The notes beneath the pieces are model-generated. The model saw nothing but the letters and a program-made list of their open reading frames with translations. It did no database searches and was not told the DNA's origin. The translations under genes were made by a program, and so were the position numbers. From assembly GCA_902459845.2 (NCBI GenBank), contig CABPSV020000327.1, positions 2,971 through 15,087 of the forward strand: 12,117 bases of DNA, written 5' to 3'. This document shows, in pieces, positions 8,701 through 12,117 of the stretch. This DNA comes from Hepatocystis sp. ex Piliocolobus tephrosceles (Eukaryota > Apicomplexa > Aconoidasida > Haemosporida > Plasmodiidae). The number at the start of each line of letters is the position of its first letter. The first letter of the stretch is position 1.

Positions 8701-10151
8701 GTAACAGATTGCATGAAGTTGCATACATCTTTATTATTTAGATTAAAAAAAATTTTTTTTCTATTATTATGTATAATATAATATAATAAATCGATATATA
8801 TATTATTTATTTTTATTTTGGATATGCTCCATAGAAAAACGAAAAGTTCTTGATATATGTTACTTCGTTTTATATTACTACTTCTGTCATTACTACTTCC
8901 GTCATTACTACTTCCGTCATTACTACTTCCGTCATTACTACTTCCGTCATTACTACTTCCGTCATTACTACTTCCGTCATTACTACTTCTGTCATTACTA
9001 CCTTTTATATTACTACCTTTTATGTTATTAGTATCCCTACTTGTATAACTGTCGATACTACAACTAAGTATTGTTTGCTCACTTTCCGACTTCTCATCAC
9101 TACAATAGTTATATATTTTTTCTTTTTCGTTATTTTCTATAGTGTTAGATAAATGACCAGAATAAAAAGAATTCAAATTATATTTGGTATTTATATATTT
9201 ATTAAAATATTTAATCACTTGAATACACATACATCTGCTTAATAACAAAAACATTAAATTAATATAATCAGTTTTTAAATGTTCTTTGAATTGTTTATTA
9301 ATAAATGAATAATATTTATAAATATAATTTATATAATTATTGACAAAATTTATTGAATAAAATTGAAATATTAATGAATAAGTATATGTTATATTAGATA
9401 TAGCTTGTGGTGATAAATATATATACATATTATTTATATGCTTTATATATAATAAATAAGTACATATATTATAATATTTTACATTACATAATGCAAATAA
9501 TAAATTTGATAAATGTCTATATGTTAATTTTTTTATAAAATAATTTTTATTAATTTTTTGAATTATATATTGCATAATGTCATGTTTATAATCAAGACAA
9601 TATATATTAGTATTATAATTTTTAGTGTTGTTTATTTTTGAATAATTATTATTTTTATGTCCGTACGTAGTACTAGTAGTAGTAGTAAATTTTTGTTTGT
9701 TACATGTTTGGGTGTCTACATCATAATAACAGCTATTATTTTTTATACCTCCATGAAAACAAACGTTTAAATTATTATCTCTGTAATCATTATTATTATT
9801 ATTATTATTATTTTGTTTGTTTCCATTAATTCGTTGATGCAAATTCCAACACAATTCACCATAATCGTTAATCTCATTAAGACCAGTAACTTCATTAAGT
9901 TTATCTACAGTTAAATTTGTTATATTTTTATTTATATAAATATCATAATTTACAATTTTATAATTATTTTTTTTAACTAGTTTTTTTATTTTATAAATAC
10001 AAGCAACATAATTTATAGGTACTAAAATATTCTTATTATAATAAACGAATTTATATATTTCATTAATGTTATGTGCTTCACATAATTTTTTTGTTATTGT
10101 TATATTTAACTTATGGAAATCAACATCTTTGTTATCTTTTTTGCTAAGCAT
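5739..10151 (-). CDS. RAP domain-containing protein, probably organellar RNA-binding (1470 aa)
   Basis: One uninterrupted frame of 1470 codons starts at the ATG at 10149-10151; the in-frame codon before it is GTG, and upstream the frame is closed at 10260 with no further ATG. The C-terminus (about 1385-1460) matches the RAP domain: VDIYD, then FEINGNSHY (the usual form is EIDG.SH) and a closing IVHLPLYD strand. RAP domains have a restriction-endonuclease-like fold and are thought to bind RNA. Residues about 193-325 and 430-1140 hold degenerate helical repeats of the kind seen in FASTK/HPR proteins (HLSNLLFALCNVKYYN, ISNITYTYSLIFQF, LSIFLYSLSNMNIW). Known apicomplexan RAP proteins act largely in mitochondrial rRNA metabolism, so that role is inferred. 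Low-complexity inserts are poly-Asn (114-122), Thr-rich (about 156-162), SSNDG repeats (378-427), YNENNK repeats (about 578-601) and His-X repeats (1178-1234). No clear targeting presequence is visible, so a missed upstream exon is possible. Confidence 0.88.
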   Translation of the reverse strand: MLSKKDNKDVDFHKLNITITKKLCEAHNINEIYKFVYYNKNILVPINYVACIYKIKKLVKKNNYKIVNYDIYINKNITNLTVDKLNEVTGLNEINDYGELCWNLHQRINGNKQNNNNNNNNDYRDNNLNVCFHGGIKNNSCYYDVDTQTCNKQKFTTTTSTTYGHKNNNYSKINNTKNYNTNIYCLDYKHDIMQYIIQKINKNYFIKKLTYRHLSNLLFALCNVKYYNICTYLLYIKHINNMYIYLSPQAISNITYTYSLIFQFYSINFVNNYINYIYKYYSFINKQFKEHLKTDYINLMFLLLSRCMCIQVIKYFNKYINTKYNLNSFYSGHLSNTIENNEKEKIYNYCSDEKSESEQTILSCSIDSYTSRDTNNIKGSNIKGSNDRSSNDGSSNDGSSNDGSSNDGSSNDGSSNDGSSNDRSSNIKRSNIYQELFVFLWSISKIKINNIYIDLLYYIIHNNRKKIFFNLNNKDVCNFMQSVTIYYPIKKLSQKKQNYYDDISSLNNEQNRLCLTNQNKRYLLNYDTFLKSSLLITIYHLKKFHYHHYSIIFKCIQQLQNFITIYNEQHPLNSYDNKYNENNKYNENNKYNENNKYNENNEDNVFDAFSDSIFLFSDKFVQKELGVLKKEQLYESSNELTEVQEFTEAHEDYTKYTEHEQKKNKFKNVLSITPYFKMNKNEKQTNKSDVIIESCENSKTSLLSLDIWTVEKILKKLTTNILKNLIKTLDNENKNKNMNILASYKNNSLLNIQHLSIFLYSLSNMNIWYVKNELKIELYNIIVSILEKQLKLDFFFDQKNSFFKYIDNEVFQKWYNILVSLSNINYAINKIDSGNSLNSVCNYTNEKVSLYSYLYFYNMYKKIYTVYKQTTDKNHFFNTIEKINERILSIYNWTITYTNIAYMPLFSLINYNYLYILYKNNNLNIFIFLKKVLLPITVYNQITINQLRLILKLIIYNYLSNINKQNKSKQYDDMTINNHDDILTCIYSLCLISTNISYNLKDVRDFKTNIYHDIKRVSDYKKNSDPYDESNELCNNKYNYVNMYIQICIDILKCYFYELYSINTDNIKKYILINKENVMKFYTLYLFLQLNKNNNLTYDKNFVKQFLNVEKMTKNEFLFFESTLSSNSELNKRQVHFNTNCEENFDYTHNELKEKRDKEKKKIIVHCEEVINNKTNNHGHKHGHKHEHNHGHKHEHNHGHNHEHNHEHNHGHNHGHNHEHNHEHYHGHKHGHAHNIFPSEKNLVLSNNYNKNNSFLNLYINNINNINNKNFLANENLDFFYLFQKGIDYNERKKNKQIFLFFKQHEKIVPTYSTIFNNSFNKEIKKVKEHVLLINKQIKSSKSHLKLYEYIKNILQKKIKKNKNFKEQNVNIKNEYIINKNDYYFIVDIYDQNTNTIFEINGNSHYTKQHTKLLNKLGNNTNYFYNYKSYYIFKHTILSKHYNIVHLPLYDTKLCKQIINSYYDNVPVLA
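6450..6620 (-). repeat. Alternating-histidine tract inside the RAP gene
   Basis: This in-frame array encodes 57 residues in which every second residue is His (29 His); the partners are Gly, Lys, Glu and Asn, with one Tyr and one Ala. The DNA is a 6/12-bp repeat of CAT-GG/AA/GA-type codons and is open on the opposite strand too. Such His-rich sequence can bind divalent metals or haem in other Plasmodium proteins, but here this is only a possibility. It lies between the helical repeats and the RAP domain. Confidence 0.95.
8350..8421 (-). repeat. 18-bp repeat encoding YNENNK units in the RAP gene
   Basis: Four identical 18-bp units (+ strand TTGTTTTCGTTATATTTA) encode repeated Lys-Tyr-Asn-Glu-Asn-Asn. 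The identical DNA copies indicate recent expansion. The tract is a hydrophilic, probably disordered, insert between helical segments. Confidence 0.92.
8871..9020 (-). repeat. 15-bp repeat encoding SSNDG units in the RAP gene
   Basis: There are ten 15-bp periods. The central units (8886-8990) encode Ser-Ser-Asn-Asp-Gly with Arg replacing Gly at the edges, and the flanking periods have decayed to Ser-Asn-Ile-Lys-Gly/Arg. Identical units in the centre and divergent ones at both ends are typical of slippage or unequal exchange. The predicted product is a flexible polar spacer. Confidence 0.93.
9787..9811 (-). repeat. (AAT)n tract encoding poly-Asn
   Basis: An ATT trinucleotide run on the + strand encodes eight consecutive Asn residues near residue 114-122 of the RAP protein. 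Asn runs of this kind are common in Plasmodium proteins. Confidence 0.9.
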
Positions 10152-10553
10152 CACATATAGCTCATTCTTTTTTTTTGAATAATTTTTTTTGGGCCAATTA
10201 GTAAGCTTTAGTATACCATTTTTCTCAAATCTGTCGTTTGTAAGAAGGAAAAAAAAAGGTCATAAAAAAGGTCATAAAAAAGGTCATAAAAAAGGTCATA
10301 AAAAAGGTCATAAAAAAGGTCATAAAAAAGGTCATAAAAAAGATCATAACAAAGGTCATAAAAAAGTTCATAAAAAAGATCATAACAAAGGTCATAAAAA
10401 AGTTCATAAAAAAGGTCATAAAAAAGGTCATAAAAAAGGTTATAAAAAAGATCATAAAAAAGGTCATAAAAAAGATCATAACAAAGGTTATAAAAAAGAT
10501 CATAAAAAAGGCATAAAAAAGGCATAAAAAAAGCATAAAGATGACATAAAAAG
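10152..10553. other. 5' upstream region of the RAP gene, mostly minisatellite
   Basis: The region lies between the start codon of the RAP gene and the end of the next leftward gene. Only about 100 bases (10152-10247) are non-repetitive; the rest is the 12-bp minisatellite. Promoter and 5' UTR of the RAP gene should lie here or in the neighbouring gene. Confidence 0.7.
10248..10550. repeat. 12-bp minisatellite with a higher-order block
   Basis: Twenty in-register 12-bp units of CATAAAAAAGGT run from 10261 to 10500, followed by about four to five 11-bp units (CATAAAAAAGG and variants) to about 10550. Variants are GGT>GAT, GGT>GTT, AAAAAA>ACAAA-type (CATAACAAAGGT) and CAT>TAT. Units 7-9 and 10-12 are the same three variants in the same order, so a 36-bp block has duplicated. 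Because 12 is a multiple of 3, several frames stay open (Gly-His-Lys-Lys on +, Phe-Tyr-Asp-Leu and Phe-Met-Thr-Phe on -), but none has gene-like flanks. Confidence 0.95.
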
Positions 10554-10723
10554 TTAAACACGTTTGTAAAAAAAATTATAAAAATTTACAAAAAAAATAG
10601 ATATGTGTACATTCATAACTAATAATTTGTGAATACATTGTGTATAAAAAAACAAAACAAAAAACATGTGTTTCGGAAAAAGTGTTGTAAGCTAAAGTGG
10701 CCACATATATGTATATGTATATG

Positions 10724-10755
<32 letters not shown>

Positions 10756-10968
10756 TACTAACTCGATATAATTATCAGAGTGCTTCAATTGGATATACTT
10801 TTGTTTCATACCATTTTTTTTTAAGTTATCCTCTACATTTATTTTATCCGTTGAAAAACATTTTTTTTTTGCAATTAATGTATTTCCAATGACGTTGTGT
10901 TTAACTATAATTTGTTTTTTTCGTTTACATGTTATTATGTTTATATTAAATAATAAGTTTAATATCAT
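10554..10968 (-). CDS. Small lysine-rich protein of unknown function, probably two exons
   Basis: I do not recognise this protein. From ATG at 10968 (in-frame stop just upstream) about 70 codons are A-rich on the sense strand and look coding: MILNLLFNINIITCKRKKQ, then a Lys-rich stretch with CFSTDKINVEDNLKK and MKQKYIQLKHSDNYIEL. The frame then runs into an A run and (AT)n, which suggests an intron. One model uses donor GTTAGT at 10762 with acceptor TTTAG at 10692; its second exon, 10691-10619, gives 92 residues. Another uses donor GTATTA at 10758 with the same acceptor and a stop at 10554, giving 115 residues and a hydrophobic C-terminal half. Without splicing the frame ends at 10576 (130 residues). 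The basic, Ile/Leu-rich N-terminus could be a mitochondrial presequence, but this is a guess. It is in tandem with the RAP gene. Confidence 0.45.
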
Positions 10969-11828
10969 CTTAATTGTTCATTGCTAACGAATATGTATGT
11001 ATATATATGTATATGTTGTATATATTTATGTGTAGGTTTACAAAAAATAAACGCATTTAAGTCATTTAATACGAGTGTTACATAGCAACGCTCAGCTCAA
11101 TTGAAAAAAGTGATCAAAATTTAGTAAAATAATAAATTCGTTATACGTTATAATACATATATGTGCCATAATTTGTACATGTATTATAATATAACCATTT
11201 TGGTGATATATCTCGATTTATAATTTTTTTTTTTTTTTTTTTTTCTCAAAATGTTGTATAAAATTTCCAATACGTTTATACATTTAGAGAAAGATATTTT
11301 GTACAGCTATATATCTAAAAGGCTAAGTAATCATTTAAAAACAAAAATAAAAAGATAAATCATGATTAGTACTATTTTTGTATCATAATATATATTTATA
11401 AAAAAAAAAAATATATTATAAAAAAAAAAAAATATTATAAAAAAATAAAAAAATAAAAAAATTCAAAAATTAAAAATACCAAAATATGAGTTTAATTTTT
11501 TTTATTTTTCGAAAGTTCTTTAATTTAAAAAAAACGAACTAAAAAATAAAAAAAGTAACATGAGAACAATTATCTACAGAATAAAACGCATCACATCTTA
11601 CTTACTTGGTACAATATTTCAGCAATATTTTATTATTTTGTGATCATGTAATATATAAAGAAATTAACAACATTATTTATTTTTTTTTTTTTTTTTTTTT
11701 TTTACTTTTTTCTCTTGACATACAGCCAACTGAGCTTGTTATTTTTTATAATCATTACTATATATGTAAATATGCACATCACGTATCTCAACGTTTTGTG
11801 TTCTACATTTTTAATTTGGAGTTAATCT

Positions 11829-11863
<35 letters not shown>

Positions 11864-12117
11864 GAATTGTGTGTTTTGCATTATTTGTTTTTTGTAAATA
11901 GGCTTAATTTTTTCTTTAGTAATGTTATTTTTACAAAACGTGTTTGGCATTACGTAACTCAAACATATACAATGTGTCTTTTACACAAATAAAACATCAT
12001 TGATGTAATAAATGAAACGAAAAAAAAGAAAATTTACATTTATGTATACATATACATATATGTAATCTAATCATGTGGGAGGTACAGATACAAGTATTAA
12101 AAATAAAGTGAACATGA
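10969..12117. other. A+T-rich region to the right edge, no clear gene
   Basis: Contains (AT)-rich tracts, T runs at about 11223-11244, 11682-11703 and 11831-11859, and an A/T-rich stretch at 11400-11560. A possible 35-codon ORF lies at 11251-11358. The long T runs followed by AG (for example TACAG at 11727 and AAAG near 11863) resemble 3' splice sites, but no coding exon follows them. An ATG at 12075 is followed after two codons by a donor-like GGTACAG, too little to call. The region probably contains the 5' flank of the small leftward gene and the flank of a gene beyond the edge. Confidence 0.6.
11251..11358 (+). CDS. Possible 35-residue basic ORF
   Basis: ATG follows a T run and CTCAAA. 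The frame encodes MLYKISNTFIHLEKDILYSY and then a basic tail with ISKRL, SNHLKTKIKR and TAA. Unlike the neighbouring frames it does not consist of homopolymer codons and it is amphipathic and basic. It could be a genuine micro-protein, an upstream ORF, or one exon of a larger gene, but a 35-codon frame is also expected by chance. No family recognised. Confidence 0.2.
   Translation: MLYKISNTFIHLEKDILYSYISKRLSNHLKTKIKR

Noticed and set aside
8871..9020. Regular direct repeats resembling a CRISPR array
   Set aside because: Units are contiguous with no unique spacers, lie in frame in a coding sequence, and the genome is eukaryotic.
10189..10527. Open + strand frame of Gly-His-Lys-Lys repeats
   Set aside because: Starts at TTG, not ATG, consists almost only of the 12-bp minisatellite, and has no supporting flanking sequence or splice structure.
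10208..10561. Two open - strand frames (Phe-Tyr-Asp-Leu and Phe-Met-Thr-Phe repeats) across the minisatellite
   Set aside because: The 12-bp period keeps these frames open; the T-rich codons and hydrophobic monotony do not look like Plasmodium coding sequence.
10757..10779. TACTAAC branch-point motif followed by TTATCAG on the + strand, suggesting a + strand exon from 10780
   Set aside because: The sequence after it is pyrimidine-rich and reads better on the - strand; the motif is the reverse complement of the GTTAGTA donor of the small leftward gene.
11606..11992. 128-codon + strand frame with two Phe runs
   Set aside because: Long T homopolymers supply most of the length; the rest shows no recognisable domain and T-rich codon use.

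Overview
The window looks like nuclear DNA of a malaria parasite (Plasmodium). It is extremely A+T-rich, full of long T or A runs and (AT)n microsatellites. The coding strands are A/purine-rich, the short introns have GT..AG borders and pyrimidine-rich 3' ends, and the one large gene encodes Asn/Lys/Tyr-rich protein with low-complexity inserts and an apicomplexan-type RAP protein architecture. The species cannot be fixed by eye.

Layout from left to right. Bases 1-184 hold a T run of at least 70 bases and then a short, more complex stretch that may be the last exon of a gene entering from the left; its strand is ambiguous. About 3.3 kb of non-coding DNA follows, with homopolymers, microsatellites and a 14-bp minisatellite. 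At 3498-4887 (+) lies a five-exon gene whose splicing I reconstructed; it encodes a 207-residue protein that resembles the GINS subunit Psf1 of the replicative helicase. It converges on a large single-exon gene at 5739-10151 (-), a 1470-residue protein with helical organellar-RNA-type repeats and a C-terminal RAP domain, interrupted by several in-frame tandem repeats including a 57-residue alternating-histidine tract. Upstream of that gene is a 12-bp minisatellite (about 10248-10550). Beyond it is a small lysine-rich gene on the same strand (about 10554-10968), probably with two exons and of unknown function. The remaining 1.1 kb is mostly homopolymer-rich intergenic DNA with one possible 35-codon ORF.

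The genes form no operon. The Psf1-like gene belongs to nuclear DNA replication and the RAP gene probably to mitochondrial or apicoplast RNA metabolism; they are merely convergent neighbours. I found no mobile element, tRNA, rRNA or CRISPR array, and nothing that clearly amounts to a new biological system. The most unusual items are the histidine tract in a RAP protein and the ordered minisatellite in the upstream region of the same gene.
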